From Litorimonas sp964352855 (GTDB lineage Bacteria > Pseudomonadota > Alphaproteobacteria > Caulobacterales > Maricaulaceae): 64,000 bases of DNA. Every line of letters begins with the position of its first letter. The first letter of the stretch is position 1. Below, in pieces: positions 17,888-26,459 of the stretch. The stretch lies in NCBI GenBank assembly GCA_964352855.1, contig CAYGTR010000004.1, positions 37,747-101,746 on the forward strand, in the 5' to 3' direction. A model generated the notes under the pieces. The model had not been told where the DNA came from and searched no databases. It saw nothing but the letters and a program-made list of their open reading frames with translations. Made by a program: the position numbers and the translations under genes.

Positions 17888-18754
17888 TTACGGAAGCGGA
17901 ATGAACTCTGTCTCATCGCCGGGCACCTTGTTATAACGCCCAGCGCGCCAATCAGCTTTAGCTTGCTCAATGCGTTCAGGGCGCGATGACACGAAATTCC
18001 ATTCCATGAACCGCTTGCCTAAAGGAGATCCGCCAATAATAGCAAGCCGCGTCTCTGTTTTGGCTCTAATCATTTTTGCATCAGACGAGAGGATACTCAT
18101 GGAAAAAAGCGGGCTCAGCTCACCGTCAATTTCGCCTTCGCCCTTTACGACATACACACCGCGTTCTTCTGCATCCGGCAAGGCGAACTGACTGCCCTCG
18201 GGCATATGAATCTCGACATAAAGGATAGGCGAAAAGGTTTTAACGGGCGATGTCAGACCGTAAGCAGAGCCCATCATCACACGATAGGTTATGTCATTTT
18301 CTTCGCCTTGGGGAATATCTGCAGCAGGTGTATGATAGAAGGCCGGAGCTATTTCTTCGACAGCTTCAGGCAAAGCATGCCAGAGTTGAAGACCGTGGAG
18401 CTTATACCCAGTTGCCTTTAATGCATCACGGGTGCGTTCAGAATGCACAATGCCTTTTCCGGCCACCATAAGATTGATGGCACCCGGGTGAATGGAGAGC
18501 GCATTGCCCAAGCTGTCGCGATGAAAAATCTCGCCTTCAAACAAATAGGATACTGTCGCAAGATTGATATGCGGATGCGGACGAACATTAATGCCTTCCC
18601 CAGGTCCAAAGTCTGCAGGCCCAAAATGGTCAAAGAACACCCAAGGGCCCACTGATTTTTGCCCAACCTGAGGTATCGCTCGTCTAACTTTGAATTCCCC
18701 TAAGTCTTTTTCTTTGGGCTGAATTGATTTGAGAATAGATTGACCCGCTGTCAT
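17888..18754 (-). CDS. Pirin family protein
   Basis: A 288-residue bicupin. The metal site is conserved: RPHPHINLATVSYLFEGE carries two histidines, and GKGIVHSE supplies the third His and the Glu. A C-terminal pirin_C cupin follows with the typical IIGGSPLGK and EWNFVSS motifs. Bacterial pirins bind Fe or similar metals; some are quercetinases and some are redox-sensitive regulators. GGAG lies 5-6 bp before the ATG. It is the first gene of a minus-strand operon and divergent from the GST gene at 18795, with a short 40 bp shared promoter region. Confidence 0.95.
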   Translation of the reverse strand: MTAGQSILKSIQPKEKDLGEFKVRRAIPQVGQKSVGPWVFFDHFGPADFGPGEGINVRPHPHINLATVSYLFEGEIFHRDSLGNALSIHPGAINLMVAGKGIVHSERTRDALKATGYKLHGLQLWHALPEAVEEIAPAFYHTPAADIPQGEENDITYRVMMGSAYGLTSPVKTFSPILYVEIHMPEGSQFALPDAEERGVYVVKGEGEIDGELSPLFSMSILSSDAKMIRAKTETRLAIIGGSPLGKRFMEWNFVSSRPERIEQAKADWRAGRYNKVPGDETEFIPLP

Positions 18755-18794
18755 AAGAGCTCCGATAATTGTCTTTTATAAAAGGATATACGAA

Positions 18795-19427
18795 ATGCTC
18801 ACTCTCTATGATTGCACAACCGCGCCAAGTCCACGCCGCACCCGCATTTTTCTGGCTGAAAAAGGCATCGACTATGATTGCAAGCAAATTGATTTGGCCA
18901 AGGGCGAACAAATGAGCAATGATTTCGTCGTCATAAACCCTAGGCGTACTGTCCCTGCTCTTGTAACAGAAGAGGGACAGGTCATCACTGAAAACATCGC
19001 CATCGCGACTTATCTCGAAGCCCGCTTTCCTGAGCCTGCCCTGATGGGCACAGATGCCTATTCCAAAGCCATGGTCAGCGAATGGAATTGGCGCTGTGAA
19101 TTTGACGGGCTTTTTGCGATTGCTGAAATCTTGCGTAATTCTTCCCCTCACATGAAAGGCCGCGCGATGACCGGCCGCAAAAATATTGATCAAATCCCAG
19201 CACTCGCCGAACGCGGACGCCTGCGGATCGAAACTTTCTGGGAAGACCTCAACGCGCAACTCGAAAACAATGCCTTTGTTGCCGGCAAAACATACTCACT
19301 CGCCGACATCACCGCGATGATAGCCGTCGATTTCTCGCGTTGGGTAAAAGTCGCGCCAAATGACGAGTTTGAAGCCCTCCATGCCTGGCACAAAAAAGTA
19401 GCCGCACGTGAGTCCGCGAAAGCCTAA
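18795..19427 (+). CDS. Glutathione S-transferase family protein
   Basis: A 210-residue GST. The N-terminal domain shows TAPSPRRTRIFLAEKG with a likely Ser near residue 9-11, the cis-Pro in NPRRTVPALVTEEG and the ENIAIATYLE glutathione site. The C-terminal helical domain ends with SLADITAMIAVDFSRWVK, matching the capping-box motif. It is diverged from the GST at 14666, which is not a recent copy. It is divergent from the pirin operon and overlaps operonically with the GNAT gene, which begins 1 bp after its TAA. Confidence 0.93.
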   Translation: MLTLYDCTTAPSPRRTRIFLAEKGIDYDCKQIDLAKGEQMSNDFVVINPRRTVPALVTEEGQVITENIAIATYLEARFPEPALMGTDAYSKAMVSEWNWRCEFDGLFAIAEILRNSSPHMKGRAMTGRKNIDQIPALAERGRLRIETFWEDLNAQLENNAFVAGKTYSLADITAMIAVDFSRWVKVAPNDEFEALHAWHKKVAARESAKA

Positions 19428-19428
19428 C

Positions 19429-19962
19429 ATGGGCTTTACGCACCGTATCGCAGGACATAAGGACATAGAGGATATCAAAACCCTCATGTCCTTGTCGATG
19501 TCCAAACTCCTCAAAGACGTTCTGAGCCCTGAGCAAGTCGCAAAGTCCAATGCCTCTATGGGGTTGGATACACAGTTACTTGATGATGGCACTTATTTTT
19601 TGATTTTTGACGACGACGTACTTGTGGGCTGCGGCGGGTGGTCTCGTCGCAGAACACTTTTTGGCGGCAATCATACGGTAGGCCGAGATGATGCTCTGGC
19701 CGACTCCAAAACTGAATCCGCTAAAATCAGAGCCATGTACACCCACCCCGACCACATCAGGCGCGGTATAGGACGACTCTTATTAGAGTTAGGCGAAGCC
19801 GCGGCCAAAGCAGAAGGCTTCGAAACAATAGACCTCGGCGCAACGGCGTCGGGACTCTTACTCTACGAAAAATGCGGCTACACAGTTATAGAAGACCTGT
19901 CCGTTCCTGATGAGGACGGTGTTGTTGTGCCGATTATTTTAATGCGCAAATCCTTAAAGTGA
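19429..19962 (+). CDS. GNAT family N-acetyltransferase
   Basis: A 177-residue acetyltransferase, counted from the ATG at 19429, 1 bp after the upstream GST stop; an in-frame start at 19408 would overlap that gene. The acetyl-CoA-binding motif A is visible as YTHPDHIRRGIGRLLLELGE near the middle (HPDHIRRGIGRLL). The final strand-loop-strand YEKCGYTVIEDL is typical. The substrate (amine, amino acid or protein) cannot be told. The last 9 bp overlap the end of the convergent carbonic anhydrase gene. Confidence 0.9.
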   Translation: MGFTHRIAGHKDIEDIKTLMSLSMSKLLKDVLSPEQVAKSNASMGLDTQLLDDGTYFLIFDDDVLVGCGGWSRRRTLFGGNHTVGRDDALADSKTESAKIRAMYTHPDHIRRGIGRLLLELGEAAAKAEGFETIDLGATASGLLLYEKCGYTVIEDLSVPDEDGVVVPIILMRKSLK

Positions 19963-20589
19963 GGCGACTTCGGTAAATTTCCCGTTTTCATCCGAGAGCA
20001 ATAATCGCGCGCGGATGATTGAAAAATACGCCCCCTGTAATTTTAACCTATCTTCTTCGATTGCTTTTTTGACGAAGTCGAACGTCATCAGGTTGCGAAT
20101 GGATTGGCGGACGTTCTCAAGTTCCATTTCGAATTGTAGCTCTTCTTCTGGAATATCTTTAGCCAAGACAGTTTCGCGCACGTCTTCAATCAAAGACAGC
20201 CATTTGTTAACATAACCCGCCTCGGGATTAGCGCCCAAACCTTCGAGGCAACCTTGAATGCCGCCGCAGCTTTCATGCCCCATCACCACAATACTCTCGA
20301 CGCCGATTTCATTGACAGCATATTCAATGGAGGCGGACGTACCGTGATAGCCCCCCGTCGGGTCTACCGGTGGGACGATATTGGCCACATTGCGGACGAC
20401 GAACATCTCTCCTGGATAGGCATCAAAAATATCGGTCGGGTCAACGCGGGAGTCAGCACAGGCAATCAGCATGACTTTTGGATGCTGCCCATGCTTGCCG
20501 AGCTTCTCATATAAAGCTTTTTGTTCGTTATAATCGCCTGCGCGAAAGGATTTGTAGCCTCTTATCAAAGCAATTTTACGATGCGGCAT
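19954..20589 (-). CDS. Beta-class carbonic anhydrase
   Basis: A 211-residue beta carbonic anhydrase. The zinc ligands are Cys in IACADSRVDP and His-x2-Cys in MGHESCGG, with the Asp-Arg dyad in ADSRVDP. It converts CO2 and water to bicarbonate for carboxylases and pH balance in the cytoplasm. It is divergent from the fatty-acid desaturase gene, with a 127 bp intergenic region containing a perfect TTGACA-TGTCAA palindrome. The 3' end overlaps the GNAT gene by 9 bp. The window also holds a gamma-type family member at 37263. Confidence 0.94.
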   Translation of the reverse strand: MPHRKIALIRGYKSFRAGDYNEQKALYEKLGKHGQHPKVMLIACADSRVDPTDIFDAYPGEMFVVRNVANIVPPVDPTGGYHGTSASIEYAVNEIGVESIVVMGHESCGGIQGCLEGLGANPEAGYVNKWLSLIEDVRETVLAKDIPEEELQFEMELENVRQSIRNLMTFDFVKKAIEEDRLKLQGAYFSIIRARLLLSDENGKFTEVASL

Positions 20590-20682
20590 GATATGTCCCT
20601 ATTTCCGATTATACGCGCGGATTGTAACACTCTTAAAAAGCTCGCGCATGAATGTCATTCGGAAATGTGAATTCTTGACCAA

Positions 20683-20698
20683 TTGACAGTTTTGTCAA
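20683..20698. promoter_or_regulatory. TTGACA-N4-TGTCAA palindrome, possible operator
   Basis: A perfect 6+4+6 inverted repeat, 19 bp before the desaturase ATG and about 95 bp from the carbonic anhydrase start. The left arm also equals a consensus -35 box. Repressors of TetR type often bind palindromes of this shape, and fatty-acid desaturases are commonly repressed by such proteins, but that link is inference. Confidence 0.35.
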
Positions 20699-20716
20699 CA
20701 CAGGCGACTATGTGTT

Positions 20717-21616
20717 ATGAGCGCAAATGCAAAACTGTTACCGAATGAGACGATCAAGGCTATCGCGCAACGGTCTGATCTCTGGGGCGCTTGGCTTATA
20801 TTCCATGTCTGGGCGGTGATTATTGCGTCCGGTGCCGTGTTTATTGTGTTTCCAAATCCCGTCACATTCATCTTTGCATTTTTGATGATCGGCTCGCGTC
20901 AACACGGCATGGCGATTTTGATGCATGAAGCGGCACATGGCATGTTGTTCAATTCGCGAAAGCTGAATGACTTTGTCGGGCAATATCTGCTCGCGGCCCC
21001 CTATGGTGGTGACATGCTTGCCTATCGCCATTATCATTTAAAACATCACTTGCATACGCAAACAAAGGACGATCCTGACCTGCCGCTCTCGGCAAAATTT
21101 CCTGTCACAAAGGGCAGTCTTACGCGTAAATTCCTACGCGACATAACGGGGTTGACCTTCATCCGCCTTCGCCTTGCTACGCTTAAAGGTAAAGGTTTTG
21201 ACGGCAGCGAAGCTTTTCAAAAGACAGGTCGAAATATGGCGTTGCCGATCAATATCGCGATGTTCGCGGGATTAGCTTTAATGGGATATTGGTGGATTTA
21301 TTTCGCGCTCTGGCTCGCGCCACTTATGACATGGTTCATGGCTGTGCTGCGCATTCGCAATATCTCTGAACATGCCCTAACGGAAGAAAGCACAAATTCT
21401 CTGCGCCATGCGCGCACGACCCACGCCAATTGGCTTGCCCGTATCTTCCTTGCGCAATATTGGGTGAATTATCATGTCGAGCACCATGCTTATATGTTCG
21501 TGCCCTGTTACCGCCTACCTGCGCTGAACCGCGCGTTGCGTCATGCGGGTCATGGAAAAGAGATGATGTTTGAACGCTCCTATACTGATGTTCTCAAAAC
21601 TGTTTCGACCGCTTAA
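20717..21616 (+). CDS. Membrane fatty acid desaturase family protein
   Basis: A 299-residue integral membrane di-iron enzyme. The three histidine boxes are present: HEAAHGML near residue 76, HYHLKHHLHT near 111 and NYHVEHHAY near 257. Two pairs of hydrophobic helices flank them. Such enzymes use O2 and reduced electron carriers to desaturate acyl chains or to hydroxylate related lipids; the exact substrate is unknown. ATG selected at 20717. A palindromic operator-like sequence lies directly upstream, and an M28 peptidase gene follows after 29 bp. Confidence 0.92.
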   Translation: MSANAKLLPNETIKAIAQRSDLWGAWLIFHVWAVIIASGAVFIVFPNPVTFIFAFLMIGSRQHGMAILMHEAAHGMLFNSRKLNDFVGQYLLAAPYGGDMLAYRHYHLKHHLHTQTKDDPDLPLSAKFPVTKGSLTRKFLRDITGLTFIRLRLATLKGKGFDGSEAFQKTGRNMALPINIAMFAGLALMGYWWIYFALWLAPLMTWFMAVLRIRNISEHALTEESTNSLRHARTTHANWLARIFLAQYWVNYHVEHHAYMFVPCYRLPALNRALRHAGHGKEMMFERSYTDVLKTVSTA

Positions 21617-21645
21617 TGTCTAACACCCCTCCAGCAGGATAAATT

Positions 21646-23022
21646 ATGATATGTTTTAAGTCGTTTGCCGGGGTCACACTCGGTGTCTCAATCGCTGCCT
21701 ATGCCTTCGATGCGCAAGCACAAGAGAATGGCCCACCTTCTGAAGTGCAAAAGATTTATGATATCGCCGTAGCGCCTTCCGCCGAACGTATACGCGCCGA
21801 CATACAAACGCTCGTTGATTTTGGCACGCGCCATACACTGTCTGAAACCGAGTCCGAGACCCGCGGCATCGGCGCGGCGCGGCGTTGGATATTTGCCGAA
21901 TTTGAAAAAATCTCGGCGGAGTGCGGTGGCTGTCTTGAAGTTATCTATGTTTCCGACACGATAGAAGGGGAGCGCCGCATTCCTGAGCCCACAGAGGTCG
22001 TCAGCGTTTTAGCCCTTCAGCGTGGGACAGTTGATCCCAACCGCTTTGTGATGATGAGCGGTGACATTGACAGCCGCGTTACAGATCCGCTGAACGGCAC
22101 AGATGATAGCCCCGGTGCCAATGACAATGCGTCAGGTATGGCCGGCACGATAGAAGCCGCCCGTGTGCTCTCTAAATATGAATTTCCTGGCTCCATCATT
22201 TACGCGGGCCTATCCGGCGAAGAACAAGGCCTATTTGGTGGGGAAATCGTCGCGAAATACGCCCTGGATCAAGGATGGGAAATCAAAGGCGTTCTCAACA
22301 ACGACATGATCTCAAATATTTCCGGCATTGACGGTGTGATCGATAATTCAACAGCCCGTGTCTTTTCCGAAGGCACACGCGCCGTCGAGACCGAAGAAGA
22401 AGCCCGCCGCCGCCGTTTTACAGGGGGTGAAGTCGACAGCCCCTCGCGCAACCTCGCCCGTTATGTCAAAGCCCAAGCCGATCAATATATGACAAACCTC
22501 AACGTCATGATGGTTTACCGCCTCGATCGTTTCGGACGCGGAGGACATCACCGCCCCTTTAATCAAGTCGGCATCCCCGGTGTTCGCATCATGGAAACGC
22601 ACGAACATTATGATCGCCAGCATCAGGACTTACGAACGGAAAATAGTACCGTCTATGGCGACACGATGGAAGGAGTTGACGCTGACTACGCCGCCAAGCT
22701 CACGGCTCTCAATGCCGTCACCATGGCCGGTATGGCGGGTGCACCGCCCTTCCCCACCAATGTCGAAGCGACAGGTGCCGTGCAACCTTCTGCTAAACTC
22801 TCATGGGAAACGCCTGCGAATGCGGATAACCTTGCGGGTTACCGCGTGCATTGGCGTTTGACGACTGCCCCAGAATGGACCCATTCGCGTTTTATCGGCA
22901 AGGTCAATGAGTGGGAGTTTAAAAACCTCGTCATTGACAATTATTTCTTCGGTGTCAGCGCTGTCGCCAAGGACGGAAGTGAGACCCCCGTTGTCTTTCC
23001 GGGCGCGGCAGGACGGTTTTAG
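21646..23022 (+). CDS. Secreted M28 peptidase with C-terminal FN3 domain
   Basis: A 458-residue exported enzyme, with a signal peptide to about residue 26 (DAQAQ). The M28 core has SGDIDSR, where the usual first zinc His (GHxDS) is replaced by Asp. It also has GANDNASGMA, SGEEQGLFGGE, NNDMISN and a terminal HEHYDRQHQD. A fibronectin type III-like domain (about 370-455) ends the protein. AGGA lies 7 bp before the ATG. It may be inactive or use an altered metal site, but the other residues are kept, so activity is likely. It sits between the desaturase and the 1060-residue amidohydrolase. Confidence 0.9.
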   Translation: MICFKSFAGVTLGVSIAAYAFDAQAQENGPPSEVQKIYDIAVAPSAERIRADIQTLVDFGTRHTLSETESETRGIGAARRWIFAEFEKISAECGGCLEVIYVSDTIEGERRIPEPTEVVSVLALQRGTVDPNRFVMMSGDIDSRVTDPLNGTDDSPGANDNASGMAGTIEAARVLSKYEFPGSIIYAGLSGEEQGLFGGEIVAKYALDQGWEIKGVLNNDMISNISGIDGVIDNSTARVFSEGTRAVETEEEARRRRFTGGEVDSPSRNLARYVKAQADQYMTNLNVMMVYRLDRFGRGGHHRPFNQVGIPGVRIMETHEHYDRQHQDLRTENSTVYGDTMEGVDADYAAKLTALNAVTMAGMAGAPPFPTNVEATGAVQPSAKLSWETPANADNLAGYRVHWRLTTAPEWTHSRFIGKVNEWEFKNLVIDNYFFGVSAVAKDGSETPVVFPGAAGRF

Positions 23023-23111
23023 GAAAGAAAATATTCACCCTACACGCGAAAAGGCATGATTTTCCTTCCATAATATCGTTAATTGTTTTCAAACTTATAT
23101 GAAGGCCTAAC

Positions 23112-26100
23112 ATGACACTCAAATCCGTACTTCTAGCCTCTATTGCCGCCGTCACCCTCTCCTCCTTTGCTTATGCCGATGCCAAAGCTGATAAGGATGA
23201 AGATGAAAAATGGGATGTGATGAACCCTCCGGGGCCAAAGAAGACAATTGATATCAATGTCACAGAAGGCACTTGGATGAGCCTCGACGTTTCGCCTGAC
23301 GGTAAAACCATTGTCTTTGACTTGCTGGGCGACATTTACACGATGCCGATTACAGGCGGTGCGGCCACCAATATTGCTTCCGGCATGGCGTGGGAAATGC
23401 AGCCGCGTTTCTCGCCCGATGGAAAACGTCTTGCTTTTATCTCTGACCGCGCAGGTGGCGATAATATCTGGACAATGGATGTTGACGGGTCTGACATGGA
23501 GCAAATCACGAAAGAGAGCTTCCGCCTGTTGAACAACCCAACATGGCACCCTAGAGGTGATTTTATCGCAGGACGGAAACATTTCACGACAAGCCGATCT
23601 TTGGGTGTCGGTGAAATCTGGCTCTATAGCACAAAAGGCGGCTCCGGCGTTCAATTGGTCGAAAAGCCGTCTGAGTCACACCAGAAAGAGCTTGGCGAAC
23701 CCATGTTTACGCCGGATGGCTCTGCGATTTATTATAGCCAGAATATCACGCCTGGCCCCATCTTTGAATATGCGCAGGACTCACATGGCGAGCTTTTCCA
23801 AATCAAAAAATACGATATGGAAACGGGCGAGATTTCAACAGTTGCCGGTGGTTTTGGCGGTGCGGTGCGCCCGACACCCTCACCGGATGGAAAACATCTC
23901 GCATTTGTCAAACGCGTCGATGCGGAAACACGGCTCTTTGTCAAAGACCTTGAGAGCGGCGAGGAACGCGAAGTCTTTGACCATCTTGACCGCGATATGC
24001 AGGAAACTTGGGCCGTTCACGGTGTTTATCCGAACATGGATTGGAGTCCGGATTCCAAATATCTTTATTTTTGGGCCGGCGGTCAAATTCATAAATTGGA
24101 TGTTGCCACCAAAGACGTCGACCACATTGATTTTCGTGTCAAAGATACACGCGAAGTGCGAACAGCGCCGCGTCCCATGGTGAAAGTTGCACCTGATACG
24201 TTCAAAACAACCATGCCGCGTTTCGTGCAAGTCTCTCCCGATGGAGAACGCGTTATCTTTGAAAGCCTCGGCAAGTTTTATACAAAACCCGTTTCAGGCG
24301 GCGTTGCCAAACGCCTGACGAAATTGCCGGATGATATGAAAGAACTTCATCCAAGGTTCTCTCGCGATGGAAAGACGCTGGTATTTGTAACTTGGAATGA
24401 TACTGACTTGGGTGCGGTGCATACGCTCGACTTAAGTTCCAACAAAATTACTACCCTGACGGATAATCCCGGTCATTTCGCCAATCCCGCTTTGTCTCCC
24501 AGTGGTGATTTTGTGACCTATGAAAAGCGAAGCGGTGGTTTCCTCACGGCGCCTGAATGGTCAGCGGATACAGGCATTTATATCCAAGCAATGGACGGCG
24601 GTGACCCTGTGCGCGTCTCCAAAACCGGGTCTATGCCACATTTCGGCGCGAATGACTTGCGCCTGTTTATGACGCATAATGAGGACAGTAATAATGCTCT
24701 CGTCAGTGTGAACCTGTTGGGCCATGATAAGCGCATCCATGCTAGTTCGAAAATGGCGCAGAGCTATCATGTTTCATTTGATGGCAAGCATGTGGCGTTC
24801 CGAGAAAATTATAACCTCTACACAATGCCGCTGCTCTCCGGCCCGCAAAATGTCGCCGCAGGCATGAAAGCAGATGCTTTGCCCGTGACTAAAGTCAGCA
24901 AAAACGGGGCGACCTATCCGAGCTGGACGAAAGACGGAAAAATTATGTGGTCGCTCGGCCCGACACTTTACTCCGCTGACCCTGCAGCCGATGAACAGCC
25001 TGACAGCCCAAAATCCGTGACGTCATTGGCGCGCACTGTCAAGAAAGACACGCCAACAGGTCTGGTCGCTCTGACAAATGCCAAGATCATTTCCATGTCA
25101 AATGCAGATGGCGGCATCATTGAAAAAGGTACGATTCTCATCGAAGGTGACCGCATCAAAGCGATTGGTGAAAATATACCTATCCCTAGCGACGCAGAAA
25201 CTGTGGACTTGGAAGGCAAAACAATTGTGCCCGGCTTTATCGAAGCCCATTCACATGGCCCACAAGGCGTCGGCGATCTCGTCCCCCAACAAAACTGGAA
25301 AACAGTGGCGACACTGGCTCTGGGTGTCACAACAGCTTTTGACCCGTCGACACGCGCCGATACGTTTTTCCCTGCACAAGAGTTACAACGGACAGGCAAA
25401 CTTCTCGCCCCGCGTCTCTTCTCAACCGGTGAAGTTATTTACGGAGCGAAAGCGCCGGGCTTCTTCGCCAATATCCAATCCTTTGATGATGCAAGCGAAC
25501 ATGTCACGCGATTAAAGGAACAAGGCGCACATGCCGTCAAGAATTATAATCAACCCCGGCGAGACCAACGCCAGCAAGTTGTTGAAGCTGCGCGTGAAGC
25601 CAATATGCTGGTCGTGTCTGAAGGGGGGTCTTTGTACCATATGGATATGGCGCTCGTGCAGGACGGTAATAGCTCGCTCGAGCATAATCTGCCGCAACAA
25701 TATATTTATGATGATGTCGTTCAAATGTTTGCGCAAACCAACGTCGCTTATGTCCCGACATTAGCTGTTACCTATGGCGGTGTGCGCGGTGAAGATTATT
25801 ACTATCAAGAAAGCGATGTGTCAGAGCACCCAATCCTGTCCAAACATGTGCCGCCTGCCCTTTTACGGGCGAGAGCTAAAAGACGTCAGATGGTTCCTTT
25901 GAAAGATTACGCAGATGGTCAATCCGGGGCGACGTCTAAACAGCTCGCTGATGCCGGCGTGATGGTCGCCATTGGCGGGCATGGACAACGCGAAGGTTTA
26001 GGGTCTCATTGGGACATGTGGAGTTTCGCCCGTGGCGGCATGAGCCCGCTGCAAGTACTGTCAACGGCAACTGTTCTGCCCGCACAGCATCTTGGTTTTT

Positions 26101-26294
26101 TTGATGACATCGGATCGTTGGAAGAAGGCAAACTCGCCGATCTCGTCATCTTGGATAAAGATCCGACAGAGGATATTCGTAATACGGAAACTGTCGAACA
26201 CGTCATGCAAGGCGGGCGCCTGTATGAAGCCAAGACGATGAATGAAGTCGTGACGGGCGATAAAGAGAGACTGCCATATTGGTGGGAGGAATAA
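23112..26294 (+). CDS. Secreted amidohydrolase with N-terminal TolB-like beta-propeller
   Basis: A 1060-residue exported protein; its signal ends near AYADA. Residues of about 45-600 are a WD40-like PD40 propeller with many SPDGK/SDRAGGDNIW-type repeats. The C-terminal third is a metal-dependent amidohydrolase: the HxH site in FIEAHSHGPQG, Lys in AVKNYNQPRR, His in SLEHNLPQ, the GGHGQREG loop and the LEEGKLADLVILDKDP end. The family cleaves peptide-like, cyclic amide or related C-N bonds, and this fusion is typical of secreted TonB-associated peptidase-like enzymes. GAAGG precedes the ATG. A perfect 16-bp hairpin overlaps its stop. Confidence 0.94.
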   Translation: MTLKSVLLASIAAVTLSSFAYADAKADKDEDEKWDVMNPPGPKKTIDINVTEGTWMSLDVSPDGKTIVFDLLGDIYTMPITGGAATNIASGMAWEMQPRFSPDGKRLAFISDRAGGDNIWTMDVDGSDMEQITKESFRLLNNPTWHPRGDFIAGRKHFTTSRSLGVGEIWLYSTKGGSGVQLVEKPSESHQKELGEPMFTPDGSAIYYSQNITPGPIFEYAQDSHGELFQIKKYDMETGEISTVAGGFGGAVRPTPSPDGKHLAFVKRVDAETRLFVKDLESGEEREVFDHLDRDMQETWAVHGVYPNMDWSPDSKYLYFWAGGQIHKLDVATKDVDHIDFRVKDTREVRTAPRPMVKVAPDTFKTTMPRFVQVSPDGERVIFESLGKFYTKPVSGGVAKRLTKLPDDMKELHPRFSRDGKTLVFVTWNDTDLGAVHTLDLSSNKITTLTDNPGHFANPALSPSGDFVTYEKRSGGFLTAPEWSADTGIYIQAMDGGDPVRVSKTGSMPHFGANDLRLFMTHNEDSNNALVSVNLLGHDKRIHASSKMAQSYHVSFDGKHVAFRENYNLYTMPLLSGPQNVAAGMKADALPVTKVSKNGATYPSWTKDGKIMWSLGPTLYSADPAADEQPDSPKSVTSLARTVKKDTPTGLVALTNAKIISMSNADGGIIEKGTILIEGDRIKAIGENIPIPSDAETVDLEGKTIVPGFIEAHSHGPQGVGDLVPQQNWKTVATLALGVTTAFDPSTRADTFFPAQELQRTGKLLAPRLFSTGEVIYGAKAPGFFANIQSFDDASEHVTRLKEQGAHAVKNYNQPRRDQRQQVVEAAREANMLVVSEGGSLYHMDMALVQDGNSSLEHNLPQQYIYDDVVQMFAQTNVAYVPTLAVTYGGVRGEDYYYQESDVSEHPILSKHVPPALLRARAKRRQMVPLKDYADGQSGATSKQLADAGVMVAIGGHGQREGLGSHWDMWSFARGGMSPLQVLSTATVLPAQHLGFFDDIGSLEEGKLADLVILDKDPTEDIRNTETVEHVMQGGRLYEAKTMNEVVTGDKERLPYWWEE

Positions 26295-26326
26295 ATAATT
26301 GATCCTGTAAATCAATTATTTATTCC
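26288..26326. repeat. Perfect 16-bp inverted repeat over the amidohydrolase stop codon
   Basis: GGAATAAATAATTGAT at 26288-26303 is followed by a 7 bp loop (CCTGTAA) and its exact reverse complement at 26311-26326. The left arm contains the TAA of the amidohydrolase gene. It is AT-rich and has no following T-run, so it fits an mRNA 3' stabiliser or protein-binding site better than a textbook terminator. Confidence 0.75.
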
Positions 26327-26459
26327 TTGAAGCCTGTACGACAGCAAAGACTAAATCATACGCTCAATGTGCACGATTTATCTTTTGGTATAATGCCAAC
26401 CATTGCATCCCCCTCATCTTCGCTGTAGCCAGCGTAAAACATAATTTAGGGACACTCTC

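Noticed and set aside
23133..23654. A 173-codon minus-strand frame opposite the propeller-amidohydrolase.
   Set aside because: It lies antisense inside a 1060-codon gene with clear domains and has no ribosome site or recognised motif.
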